Shown: positions 37,428-46,381 of the stretch, in pieces
Layout: each line of letters opens with the position of its first letter
How positions within the stretch are numbered: position 1 is the stretch's first letter
NCBI GenBank assembly: GCA_013200995.1
Contig: CP053688.1
Span: 2,914,001 to 2,978,000 of the forward strand
Source: Arthrobacter citreus
Lineage (GTDB): Bacteria > Bacillota > Bacilli > Bacillales > Bacillaceae_G
DNA length: 64,000 bases
Direction of reading: 5' to 3'
The notes under the pieces: model-generated
The model's database searches: none
What the model saw: the letters and a program-made list of their open reading frames with translations, nothing else
What the model was told of the DNA's origin: nothing
Translations under genes and position numbers: made by a program

Positions 37428-37447
37428 TTTTGCTCAATAAGTAGTCG

Positions 37448-37936
37448 TCATAAAAATAAAGAGATAAATTGGATGATGATAATTGTACCCTTTAAAGGAA
37501 CGTCTTCTGTAAGAAGCGTCAACCTACTTTGTTCAATTTTATAATTTACGATTGGCTGAAGCATTCCATTAATAAACAAATTAATATAGGAAACCTCATC
37601 TGGTGATTTAATCGTTGTTAATCCATATTCCTCAATTCCATCACGATTAGTATATATTTTCCTAAAACCATCAGACACGGCGAAAAATAACTGATTCGTA
37701 GTTTTTAAAGGAGTTGATGGAGCTGCCCAGCCTCCACCTCCCAAATTAACATTTGTGATTAGCGCTTCCCATTTAGAACCATTATATCGATAAAAAATGC
37801 GATGTTTTGTATCTAAATAGATACTTCCTGTTTCAGGACTATCTGGACGAGTTGCATATGTACCTGCTTGTATTGAGGGAATATTTCCTGCATTTATCAC
37901 AAAATTATGATCAAATACATCCTTAGTTATGTCCAT
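37448..37936 (-). CDS. DUF4183-type protein with N-terminal extension
   Basis: A 162-residue protein. The C-terminal 65 residues ([20 protein letters not shown] to the end) form a DUF4183 domain. The N-terminal part contains [25 protein letters not shown] (about residues 33-57), a short beta module often seen in phage and spore-surface proteins that attach to structural shells. It ends in a very hydrophobic [11 protein letters not shown] tail. The start is ATG 37936, after GGGGGTGA. Pairing with the other DUF4183 gene suggests a common sporulation role. Confidence 0.7.
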   Translation of the reverse strand: MDITKDVFDHNFVINAGNIPSIQAGTYATRPDSPETGSIYLDTKHRIFYRYNGSKWEALITNVNLGGGGWAAPSTPLKTTNQLFFAVSDGFRKIYTNRDGIEEYGLTTIKSPDEVSYINLFINGMLQPIVNYKIEQSRLTLLTEDVPLKGTIIIIQFISLFL

Positions 37937-38072
37937 TCACCCCCATTACGTTAAATATTCCAATATAAAGCTCTTATTTTTTTAAAGAATGAGTTTGTAT
38001 AAATATATGTTTTTTATTGAGAATGTAATGCACTATTCTATTAATTTTTTAATTATTATTTGGCTGAAATAC

Positions 38073-38095
38073 AAAAACTCGCCGATTGGCGAGCT
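38073..38095 (-). terminator. Second terminator-like hairpin after nprR
   Basis: On the minus strand CTCGCC-AATC-GGCGAG is followed by five T. It lies about 100 bases beyond the first hairpin, so a short transcript may extend from nprR to here. Confidence 0.6.
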
Positions 38096-38166
38096 CTAAA
38101 GGCGAAGACAGAAGCATAGTTGCACTTATACATTGGCTTCTACGTATTGACCCTTTCTTAATGTGA

Positions 38167-38194
38167 AATAAAAGAACTGTCCATTAACAGTCCT
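38167..38194 (-). terminator. Terminator at the end of the nprR-like gene
   Basis: AAAGGACTGT pairs with ACAGTTCTTT (one mismatch) immediately after the stop, with T-rich sequence behind. Confidence 0.65.
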
Positions 38195-39454
38195 TTAGTT
38201 ATCTAGTTTAACTGTACCCATTAAGTAGTTAGACATTTCAACTGCCTTCTCAAACTCTTTTTCTTTTACATAATAATCATACAACTGCTTACCATATCGT
38301 TTCATTAGAACAGTATGATTACGTGATTTAAAATAAGGAAATGCTGTCTTTTCTGTGTACTCAAGAGATTCTTTCGTTTTATTTTCAATGGAATAGATTA
38401 GTAATGTAAAAAGTACTTGATAGTGTTGATTTTTTAGATCCTCTGCAATCGTTAGTCCCTTTTGAGCACTATTCAATAAGGCAGATTTTCGCATTAATTT
38501 GCCTTCAAATGAACTTTTAAGATAATTATTCAGTCGTTGAAGATAGATGACAGAAGGCTTTTTCTCCAACTGTAATGCTGCTTTATAATATTTTTGCGCT
38601 TTTTCATACTCTTTTCTTTTATAATATTCCAATGCAAAGTTATTTAACAACATCCCCGTTTTATCTGGTGCATTAAGAGCTTCACTGTCATGGATTAAGT
38701 TTTTATAAGATTGTTTTAATTTTTTAAAATCTATATGTACATCAGTGCTAGCTTGTAAAAGCATAACTGATTCAGCATTTATTGCGCGTAAATAGTTACT
38801 TGTTTCTTTAAAATGATTAAGTGCTTTTTCTGCATATACATATGCCATAACCTTAGAATCAGTCCATGCATAGGCCATTGCTAAGTGATAGTAGTACTCA
38901 GGATTGCCGTACTCATTAATATCTATCTTCTTTAAAGTTTGTATTGCTTTATGGTGGTTCTCTGTACTAGAGTTATTATAATTACCTAAATAATAATTTC
39001 CTATTACGTGCAAAAGGAGATTTCTTTCAAAAGGAGGTAGGTCCTTATAGTTTCTTTGTAAACTTTGAATAATCGTAATAGTTTTCTTAAAATCGTTTTG
39101 TAAGAGATAATATCTTGCTAGAAGTAATTGATATAGCGCATCATATCTTGATGAATTAATAAAGGGGCTTTCTTCCAGCTCATTTTTATATGATTCAACT
39201 TCCTTCATTCTAAGTTTAATAATTGCTGTATGCCAATTTTGTAGTTTCTTTTCAAGCTTTTCAAAGTTAGCAATTTCTTTTCTAATATCAATATGTAATC
39301 GTTCAGAAAATAGGGTAATAATCTCAGATGAATAAGATGTAGTTCCCCGCTCAATTTTCCCTACGTGCTTGGAAGAGCATATTCCTTTTCCTAGTTCTTC
39401 TTGTGTTAGTCCGGCTTTTGTACGATAAAATTTTATAACTTCTCCTTCGATCAT
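38195..39454 (-). CDS. NprR/PlcR-like quorum regulator (RRNPP family)
   Basis: A 419-residue protein with an N-terminal helix-turn-helix (VIKFYRTKAGLTQEELGKGICSSKHVGKIERG, about residues 6-37) and a long C-terminal array of TPR-like helices. The size and the string LGKGICSSKHVGKIERG closely resemble NprR of the B. cereus group (about 424 residues), which binds the exported peptide NprX and activates the neutral protease gene. A protease gene lies 2.5 kb away, beyond the calY operon. I found no convincing NprX-like peptide gene downstream. Confidence 0.8.
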   Translation of the reverse strand: MIEGEVIKFYRTKAGLTQEELGKGICSSKHVGKIERGTTSYSSEIITLFSERLHIDIRKEIANFEKLEKKLQNWHTAIIKLRMKEVESYKNELEESPFINSSRYDALYQLLLARYYLLQNDFKKTITIIQSLQRNYKDLPPFERNLLLHVIGNYYLGNYNNSSTENHHKAIQTLKKIDINEYGNPEYYYHLAMAYAWTDSKVMAYVYAEKALNHFKETSNYLRAINAESVMLLQASTDVHIDFKKLKQSYKNLIHDSEALNAPDKTGMLLNNFALEYYKRKEYEKAQKYYKAALQLEKKPSVIYLQRLNNYLKSSFEGKLMRKSALLNSAQKGLTIAEDLKNQHYQVLFTLLIYSIENKTKESLEYTEKTAFPYFKSRNHTVLMKRYGKQLYDYYVKEKEFEKAVEMSNYLMGTVKLDN

Positions 39455-39808
39455 TGAATGCTCCCCCTATCCTAAAATTTATATTAAATATATAACATAT
39501 TTACCTAGTTTTAATAGTTCTATTTACATAATTTATTAAGTTTTTTTTAATGAAAAAACAATAAATGCACTAGTGTTTTATCACTATTTTTTTATTTTAA
39601 TAGGAAAAAAGTACCAGAAAACAAGAAAACCATGAACAGACTAGTTTGTTCATGGTCTTAACCTTATATACTCTAAATACATATGCACTCATATACGTTT
39701 GCCTTTATGTAAAAGATACTTTTTTTAGGTATATATCACAATTAACTTTATAAGACTGTTATAGTTTTTGATATCTTCAAAAGATATAACCAAGTCTTCT
39801 TCTGAGGA
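39455..39808. other. Region between calY and nprR
   Basis: About 350 A/T-rich bases holding the calY terminator hairpin at 39622-39660 and presumably the nprR promoter (minus strand). I could not fix the promoter. Confidence 0.45.
39622..39660 (-). terminator. Terminator downstream of calY
   Basis: GACCATGAACA pairs with TGTTCATGGTT and is followed by T-rich DNA on the minus strand. It lies about 150 bases past the calY stop. Confidence 0.65.
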
Positions 39809-40462
39809 TTAGTTGCTATCTGGGTCAGTATCTAAGAAGTCTGTTCCGCCGCCTGTTTGTGCATTGAATGTCCATTCAACATTTAATTTGTCGCCTTGGA
39901 ATTGGTTTTGGTCTTGCCCATTATCTACAAATTCAAAGTAAACGAATAATTTTTCCTTATTATTTCCTAAACCTTTACCATCATCAGCAGGAATTCCATC
40001 TGGAACAGGGTTTGATGGGTTATTATCAGTACTTCCAATAAACTGTTGAATCGCTGTTAAATCTGGAGTTTGATCTTTTAAATCTGCTAGAGTAGTTTCA
40101 ACGATTGGAGTATATGCACTACTTTGATTGTACATCATTGTAACCTTAATATGCTTAGCAAAATCATCTGTATCGTTCTTACCTGCATCAGTTACTTGAT
40201 ACTTTGTACCTAATAAAACTTTATTAATATCTAATGACCCTGTATTCTCTAAATTGAACTCGCGGTAGATTGTATCACCAGGCTTTAAGTTGCCAATATT
40301 AACAACCGTTTTAGGATTTACAGCTAAATCTACCGTACCAGCTGCAAACGTATTTTGCGTTTTTACGCTGTCACTAAAATATGCAAACGTTCCTCCACCC
40401 ATCAAAGCTAAACCTAAACTTGCAGTCATTACGCTTGTACTAATTGTTTTAAAAAAGCTCAT
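39809..40462 (-). CDS. calY: Camelysin/TasA-family protein CalY
   Basis: A 217-residue exported protein of the camelysin (M73)/TasA family, which forms cell-surface and biofilm-matrix fibres. The SipW-type signal peptide (about residues 1-28: TASLGLALMGGGTFAYFSD) matches the family; the mature domain has ENTGSLDINKVLLGT and VYFEFVDNGQDQNQFQGDKL. It lies 68 bases after sipW, its dedicated signal peptidase. It ends in an acidic tail. Whether it has protease activity is disputed for the family. Confidence 0.88.
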   Translation of the reverse strand: MSFFKTISTSVMTASLGLALMGGGTFAYFSDSVKTQNTFAAGTVDLAVNPKTVVNIGNLKPGDTIYREFNLENTGSLDINKVLLGTKYQVTDAGKNDTDDFAKHIKVTMMYNQSSAYTPIVETTLADLKDQTPDLTAIQQFIGSTDNNPSNPVPDGIPADDGKGLGNNKEKLFVYFEFVDNGQDQNQFQGDKLNVEWTFNAQTGGGTDFLDTDPDSN

Positions 40463-40530
40463 CTCTCTTCCTCCTAAATAATTATGTATTAAATATAAAC
40501 TCCTATGTACTTTAAAAATACATAAGTAGA

Positions 40531-41088
40531 TTATCCAGTTTTAGAATGCTTCGTTACTTCTAATCGTTTCATAGAAGTAATGATTGAAATAAATGCAGAC
40601 AAAAATAGTAGGACACCAGGAACAAACAGTAGCAAAGCTGAACCTATTTTTGTAGATACATAATTCAAAGCATATCCTACATAAGGAATTGTAAATCCAG
40701 TATATTGTCCAACAACCTCTGACGAAGAAACTGTCCATAAGTCTTCAGCATTATTGTTGTCACCTTTTGTTTTATAAAGAACTTGTCCACCCTTTTTTGT
40801 TACTGTCACAATTCTATGAGTAATTAACTTATTGTCTTTTTGAAATGTAATAATATCTTGAACTTTATAGTTCTCTGGATTTTGTTTAATGTTTATCCCA
40901 ATTATCGAGCCAGTATGAAACGTAGGCTCCATCGATCCAGATAATACAGCTTTCATTTGATAGCCTGCTACAGTTGGATCTTTATCCGAAAATCGAGAGA
41001 TTAATACAAAAATTGCAAGAATACATACAATTAACGTAAACAATACTCGGAAACTACTTATTACTATTTTTGATAGTTTGTTTTTCAT
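40531..41088 (-). CDS. sipW: Signal peptidase I SipW (ER type)
   Basis: A 185-residue membrane protease with N-terminal (about residues 12-32) and C-terminal (about 145-172) helices. The catalytic Ser is in LSGSMEPTF. The usual bacterial Lys is replaced by His in LITHRIV, the mark of the archaeal/ER-type SipW group, and KGDNN follows. It processes TasA/CalY-type proteins. The start has GAGGTGA upstream and overlaps the preceding gene by 35 bases, showing tight coupling. Confidence 0.92.
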   Translation of the reverse strand: MKNKLSKIVISSFRVLFTLIVCILAIFVLISRFSDKDPTVAGYQMKAVLSGSMEPTFHTGSIIGINIKQNPENYKVQDIITFQKDNKLITHRIVTVTKKGGQVLYKTKGDNNNAEDLWTVSSSEVVGQYTGFTIPYVGYALNYVSTKIGSALLLFVPGVLLFLSAFISIITSMKRLEVTKHSKTG

Positions 41089-41710
41089 TTTCTGTCACCT
41101 CATCCTTTGCTTTTGAATCTACTATGTTTGCACCAGTTGTTTTTTGATTTTTTAAGTCCTCTTTATTTTGCTTGCTGTTTTCTGTATTAGCTTCTTGGTT
41201 TTCTAGAACCATTATTTGTTCCTTAATGTTTAATTTAATAGAAGCTATTTTCTCAAAATCTATTTTAGACTCTACCTCTTTATAGGTATTCTGGATTTGT
41301 TTATTCCCTTGAAGAACATAGTCATAAGAATGCTCATCTTCTGGCATAAGATTGTAATACTTTAGCATCTCTTCTTTTATAGAAGATAAAGATTCTAAAT
41401 TGGTATTCAACTCATCTTCACTTAGTGAGATATTTTCTAAACTTGCTGTTAACTCGTCTATAGAACCTTTTGATGAAGTATTTATTATTTTGTCATATTG
41501 TTGAAAAGCATTATCCCTCAGTTTAACTGCATCTTCATCTAAGCTTTTTATAGTAGCTGGAAAAACATAAGCTGCCGATATCTCTACATTATCTAAATGA
41601 AAAGTGCTCGAAAATGAAGCTTCAGTTTTTCCAACTAGTTCTGATCCTAAATAAAATGAGATGCTACATAAACAAGGAAAAATCAGTATTCTACGTAATG
41701 AACTTTTCAT
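41054..41710 (-). CDS. DUF4047-like exported protein of the sipW-calY operon
   Basis: About 218 residues with a signal sequence (LIFPCLCSISFYLGSELVG, about residues 8-26) followed by TEASFSSTF, which resembles SipW-type cleavage sites. The mature part is helical, acidic and ends in a long Lys/Glu/Asn-rich disordered tail. I recall DUF4047 proteins in this position in the B. cereus group; it may take the place of TapA, the fibre anchor of B. subtilis (inference). The start is ATG 41710, with AAAGAGGTGA before it; an upstream TTG frame is less likely. Confidence 0.65.
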   Translation of the reverse strand: MKSSLRRILIFPCLCSISFYLGSELVGKTEASFSSTFHLDNVEISAAYVFPATIKSLDEDAVKLRDNAFQQYDKIINTSSKGSIDELTASLENISLSEDELNTNLESLSSIKEEMLKYYNLMPEDEHSYDYVLQGNKQIQNTYKEVESKIDFEKIASIKLNIKEQIMVLENQEANTENSKQNKEDLKNQKTTGANIVDSKAKDEVTENEKQTIKNSNK

Positions 41711-41952
41711 TCTGATTTTCACCTCTTTCAAAACCAAACTCTGATTTTCATTATGTCTTAATTATCAGAAAATTGAAACCGGGTTATTTTACAGTGTAAA
41801 GTTTGTAGTTTTTTGTCACTTTTTTGCTAAACCACAGAAAAATGTCTATTTATCTTGAGATTAAGAACCCGACAACCGTATATTGCGTTTTATCTGAATT
41901 TTTTAAATAATGAGATTGAGCTTTACCACATTAAACCTAAGAGGTGATTGGA

Positions 41953-43689
41953 TTGAAAAAGAAGAAACAAAAGAAAATGAGTAAAAAGGCAGCTATTCCG
42001 GCTGTACTAGCATTATCATTAATGGCTGGAGGCGTTATTCCAACAGCAGCACCAAAAGTTTTTGCAGAAGAAACTCAAGTGAAAGGAAGCTCTGAAGACG
42101 CGGCGGTCGCTTATCTTCAATCTCAAGTTACAAACTTTACAAAATCTCTACCTATTAACCAATTTAAAGTAATTGACAGTATCACTGATAGTGCAACAAA
42201 TACATCTCATGTACGCACAGTTGAGCAGTATAAAGGAATTCCTATTTATGGTTCTGGACAAACTGTAGCCCTAGATGCAAACAACAATGTTTACGCTTCG
42301 ATTGGTAATGTAACTCAAAATTTAAGTCGTTCAATTATTCACACTGAGGCTTCAATTACAGAGGATGACGCAGTTGAGATTGCTAAAGAAGGCGTAGAAT
42401 CACAAATTGGTACAGTAAATAAATATGACGGTATTGACACACAGTTAACGCTTTTACCGCAAGGATCTAAATATCGTTTAACGTATTTAGTTAAATTATC
42501 AACCTCAGTACCAGCTCCTGGTTATTTCCATTATTTTGTTGATGCTAATTCTGGGGAAGTAGTAAAATCATTTGATGCTGCTGCTGAAGTATTTGATCCG
42601 AAAAATGCAACGATTACTACTGCAACAGGTTTAGATGTATTTGGTAAAAAGCAAAGTTTTATTGCAGCGAAAGATAGTACGACGAATACTAGTTATCTGT
42701 ATGGTATTTCTGCTGCTGGTGGGACAACAACTAATCCAAATCTTGTTCCTCTCGCAACATTTTCAGCGCGTGGAATGGGTGAAACAGCGTTTTTATTAGC
42801 AAATTTACTTTTCGGTCTACCGGGATTTGATGTAAAATCAAACTCTTTAAATTTCTTTGCAGATCCTGCTGCTGTTTCTGCTCATATTAACTCTGATAAA
42901 ATTAATAAATATTATCAAACTGTCCATAAACGAAATAGCTTAGATAATAAAGGTATGACATTAATTAGTACAGTACATATCGGAACTAAGTGGAATAATG
43001 CTGCATGGAACGGAAAGCAAATGTTATACGGAGATGGAGATGGTGTTGTTTTAGGATCATTAGCAGGTGGACTTGATGTAGCTGGTCACGAAATGACACA
43101 TGGTGTGATAACGAATTCTGCTAATTTAACATATCAAGACGAATCAGGTGCATTAAATGAGTCATTAGCAGATATTTTTGGTGTATTAGCTGAAATGTAT
43201 ACTGCAGGAACAACTAGCCCTGATGATTGGGAAATCGGAGAAGATGTTTACACACCTAACAAAGCTGGAGACGGTGGACTTCGCTCATTAAGTGACCCAA
43301 AAACTAAATCAGTACCTGCTTATTTTGGAATGAAAGATAATAAATACCCAACTACTTACTCTGAACGCTATTTAGGAACAGAAGATAAAGGTGGCGTTCA
43401 CGTTAATAGTAGCATTAATAACAAAGCTGCTTACTTAATCTCTGCTGGTGGAACTTTTAATGATGTAACTGTAACGGGGATCGGAAGAAGTAAATTGGAG
43501 AAAATTTTATACCGTGCTTTAACAATGTACTTAACACCTTCATCTGGATTTAAAGAAATGCGTCAATCTGCAATTCAAGCTGCTCGCGACTTATATCCAG
43601 ACAAGAAGAGTGGAACAACTACTGTACCATCTGCTGAAACAAGCGCAGTTATCGCTGCTTACGATGCAGTTGGAGTTCCAGCTCAATAA
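41953..43689 (+). CDS. npr: Extracellular neutral metalloprotease, thermolysin family (M4)
   Basis: About 578 residues. A basic signal peptide ends near APKVFA (about residue 38). An FTP/PepSY propeptide follows, up to about residue 270. The catalytic domain has the zinc site HEMTH, the third ligand in NESLADIFG and the active His in GGVHVNSSINNKAAYLI. It is a secreted scavenging protease. The start is TTG 41953, eight bases after AAGAGGTGA; the GTG at 41944 lies inside that ribosome site. It is divergent from DUF4047-sipW-calY and near an NprR-like regulator. Confidence 0.92.
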   Translation: MKKKKQKKMSKKAAIPAVLALSLMAGGVIPTAAPKVFAEETQVKGSSEDAAVAYLQSQVTNFTKSLPINQFKVIDSITDSATNTSHVRTVEQYKGIPIYGSGQTVALDANNNVYASIGNVTQNLSRSIIHTEASITEDDAVEIAKEGVESQIGTVNKYDGIDTQLTLLPQGSKYRLTYLVKLSTSVPAPGYFHYFVDANSGEVVKSFDAAAEVFDPKNATITTATGLDVFGKKQSFIAAKDSTTNTSYLYGISAAGGTTTNPNLVPLATFSARGMGETAFLLANLLFGLPGFDVKSNSLNFFADPAAVSAHINSDKINKYYQTVHKRNSLDNKGMTLISTVHIGTKWNNAAWNGKQMLYGDGDGVVLGSLAGGLDVAGHEMTHGVITNSANLTYQDESGALNESLADIFGVLAEMYTAGTTSPDDWEIGEDVYTPNKAGDGGLRSLSDPKTKSVPAYFGMKDNKYPTTYSERYLGTEDKGGVHVNSSINNKAAYLISAGGTFNDVTVTGIGRSKLEKILYRALTMYLTPSSGFKEMRQSAIQAARDLYPDKKSGTTTVPSAETSAVIAAYDAVGVPAQ

Positions 43690-44011
43690 TATATCTTGTA
43701 GGAAGGGGATCTACCCCTTCTTATTTTTTTACATAAAAACTTCATTTCAAACTATTTCTACAATTAGTCGCTTTCTTCTATTGATTATTATTTAATTTGA
43801 AGTTTATTTAAGTTGATATAAAAGCAACTTAGAATATCAAACCTTCTATCATTCTTCTAATTCTTAACCGAAATTTGGTTACCAATAACATTCTTCCAAT
43901 GCTTTTAATTTAAATTTCCCTATATATCTTTGAAAACTGATGTCCCTTTTTAGCTGTAGAAAAACCTCCGACTATATCACTAAAACAAATTTGCAGGTTA
44001 TTCTTACTCTT
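43690..44011. other. Region between npr and the oxalate decarboxylase relic
   Basis: After the npr terminator (43700-43732), about 280 A/T-rich bases in which I see nothing coding. Confidence 0.5.
43700..43732 (+). terminator. Terminator of npr
   Basis: GAAGGGG-ATCTA-CCCCTTC is followed by a T-rich tail. Confidence 0.92.
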
Positions 44012-44473
44012 TCAAACAACTGGCCACTTTTGTTTACGGAGTTTCTCAATTAAATCATTGCCTACATTTAAATTCTCTTTTACTAATTCATGTGGAGTAA
44101 GTGCCATCCATTGATTAAGTGATACATCTTCGAATCGATTACTTTTAAATATTTCGAGAAACCAAAGACTTGTATCCCCTGTATTTTCTATATAATGTCC
44201 AAATGCAAAAGGTACGTATCCCACGTCTCCAGCTCGATAGTTAAAAGTACGTGCATTTCCACCGCCACCAAATACAGTCATTCGACCCGTACCAGTTAAA
44301 TAATACTGCCATTCGTCATTGTTCGGATGCCAATGCATTTCTCTCATTCCACCTGGTTTTATTTCTTCAAGAGTAGAAGCAATATTTTTTGAAATAGGAA
44401 AATTAGTAGAATCAACTACCCTTGCTGTTCCTCCTGGAGTAATAATTGGTTGTGGAATATTGTCAGTAAATGT
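44012..44473 (-). pseudogene. Oxalate decarboxylase remnant (C-terminal cupin only)
   Basis: The frame encodes about 153 residues matching the second cupin domain of OxdC/OxdD: the metal motif [16 protein letters not shown], then [21 protein letters not shown], then [17 protein letters not shown] full enzyme has about 385 residues and two cupins; here the frame begins after an in-frame stop at 44474-44476, with no N-terminal cupin or usable start before residue 42. ATG 44347 could in principle start a single-cupin protein, but it cuts the first strands. Confidence 0.75.
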
Positions 44474-44886
44474 TCACTTTTTTTCCATGAATTTTCTTTC
44501 TCAATCTTAAGTACATCACCAATAAAATATATGTTTTATCTAGTTTTACTATGGTGAATTCCGTATTCTTTCTCAACTTTGCGAATTAAGTAACCAAGTT
44601 GGTTTGCATCACTTGCTTCATATACATATGCATAATGTACTGATTACTCATTATAAATGCCTAACTTCTCCCATAATCTCAAAATAGTATAGAAAATATT
44701 AAAAAAGCAGAAACCAAAGAAAACCCTATTAATCAACGTTTATCAACTATTTACAGAAAATTAACGAAGTTATAAAAAATTTTTTATTACAAATAAGAAC
44801 TATTGTGTTAAAATCAGCATATAATTTAAAAACTTTCCCTAGGGAAAAACTATTAGATGCGCACAATAAAACAGGTGGTGGGAAAC
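44474..44886. other. Decayed region and mntH upstream region
   Basis: On the minus strand two short open stretches (about 44550-44650, with SDANQLGYLIRKVEKEYG, and 44480-44540) look protein-like but have no start, and may be relics of another gene. The last 130 bases carry the mntH control region with the palindrome at 44834-44847. Confidence 0.35.
44834..44847 (+). promoter_or_regulatory. Probable MntR operator of mntH
   Basis: The perfect palindrome TTTCCCTAGGGAAA lies just downstream of a TATAAT (44820-44825) and 40 bases before the start. MntR boxes of Bacillus mntH genes are similar A/T-flanked dyads in the same place. The position overlapping the transcription start fits manganese-dependent repression. 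Confidence 0.65.
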
Positions 44887-46239
44887 ATGTCACAAAAAAC
44901 ACAAGAAAAAGTCATTTATGACGAGGCCGGCTGGAGACAGGAACAATCACAACCTAGTTTGCAAGAAGTCCATCGATCATTATCTGTTCCAAAGAAAGCT
45001 AGTTCTTTCCGCAAATTTCTAGCATTTGCAGGACCAGGTTATTTAGTTGCAGTTGGTTATATGGATCCTGGAAACTGGGCAACATCAATAGCAGGTGGAT
45101 CTGCTTTTAACTACAATTTATTATCAGTTATTTTAATTTCAAATCTAATGGCCATCATCCTTCAATCTTTAGCAGCTAAATTAGGAATTGTTACTGGTAG
45201 AGATTTAGCTCAAGCATGTCGAGACCACTTTAGTAAACCTGTATCATTTGTACTTTGGTTACTTTGTGAGGCTGCAATTGCAGCATGTGACTTAGCTGAA
45301 TTGATTGGATCAGCCATCGCTCTAAATTTATTATTTGGTATTCCTTTGTTTTACGGAATTTGTTTGACGACGTTAGATATATTTCTTATTTTAATTTTAC
45401 AAAATAAAGGTTTTAGATACATCGAAGCATTTGTTATTTCTTTAATTATTTTAATCACAGGTAGTTTTGTTTTTGAACTAATCATGTCTCAACCTGATAT
45501 AAAAGCTGTATTTGGTGGATTCATTCCAAGTTCTCAAGTTATTACAGATCCAAAAATGCTTTATATTTCTTTAGGAATTTTAGGGGCAACTGTTATGCCT
45601 CATAATTTATATCTTCACTCGTCAATCGTTCAAACTAGAAAGTTTGATACGTCTGATATTGGTAAGAAAGAAGCAATTAAATTTGCTACAATTGACTCAA
45701 CAGTTGCATTAATGATCGCATTGTTTGTCAATGCAGCAATATTAATTTTAGCCGCTTCTACTTTCTATAAATCAGGTAATACAAATGTCGCATCAATTGA
45801 AGACGCGTTCCAGCTGCTTACTCCATTACTCGGAACGACTTTAGCTAGTACATTTTTTGGAGTGGCATTATTAGCATCAGGTCAAAATTCTACTTTAACT
45901 GGTACGATAGCTGGGCAAATTGTAATGGAAGGCTTTTTAAATATTAAACTTAAACCTTGGATAAGAAGATTAATTACTCGTTTAATTGCTGTTACACCAG
46001 CTCTGATCGTAACTTATCTTTACGGTTCAAAAGGAACCGCAGATTTATTAATCCTTAGTCAAGTTATCCTATCATTACAGTTATCATTTGCCGTAATTCC
46101 ACTTGTTATGTTTACGAGTGATCCAAAGAAGATGGGTAAATTTGCTAACAAAACTTGGCTTAAATATATTGCATGGACGATTGCATCCGTAATAGCAGTC
46201 TTAAATGTATACTTACTTTGGGCAACATTCTTCAAATAA
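44887..46239 (+). CDS. mntH: Manganese transporter MntH (Nramp)
   Basis: A 450-residue proton-coupled Mn(II) importer with 11 or so transmembrane helices. The metal site of helix 1 is DPGNW ([10 protein letters not shown]), and helix 6 carries the Met and His of [11 protein letters not shown]. The start is ATG 44887, with AGGTGGTGGG before it; the earlier ATG 44857 lacks a site. An MntR-type palindrome precedes the gene. Terminator at 46247-46301. Confidence 0.95.
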   Translation: MSQKTQEKVIYDEAGWRQEQSQPSLQEVHRSLSVPKKASSFRKFLAFAGPGYLVAVGYMDPGNWATSIAGGSAFNYNLLSVILISNLMAIILQSLAAKLGIVTGRDLAQACRDHFSKPVSFVLWLLCEAAIAACDLAELIGSAIALNLLFGIPLFYGICLTTLDIFLILILQNKGFRYIEAFVISLIILITGSFVFELIMSQPDIKAVFGGFIPSSQVITDPKMLYISLGILGATVMPHNLYLHSSIVQTRKFDTSDIGKKEAIKFATIDSTVALMIALFVNAAILILAASTFYKSGNTNVASIEDAFQLLTPLLGTTLASTFFGVALLASGQNSTLTGTIAGQIVMEGFLNIKLKPWIRRLITRLIAVTPALIVTYLYGSKGTADLLILSQVILSLQLSFAVIPLVMFTSDPKKMGKFANKTWLKYIAWTIASVIAVLNVYLLWATFFK

Positions 46240-46246
46240 AATGATA

Positions 46247-46301
46247 CAAAAAAAGATTGAACAGATGTTTAAGTGACATTTGTTCAATCTTTTTTTATTT
46301 A
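46247..46301 (+). terminator. Terminator of mntH
   Basis: A long stem (AAAAGATTGAACA with TGTTCAATCTTTT) is followed by T residues. Confidence 0.9.
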
Positions 46302-46381
46302 CCTACTAATTTCTCCCTTTCCATACATAACCAATTATGTGCTGACTCATACTATTTATATCGTAAAGGAGTTGATGCACT

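Noticed and set aside
38102..38180. 25-codon minus-strand ORF (MYKCNYASV) after nprR as an NprX-like peptide
   Set aside because: It has no ribosome site and no signal peptide or SKPDIVG-like motif, and it runs through a terminator hairpin.
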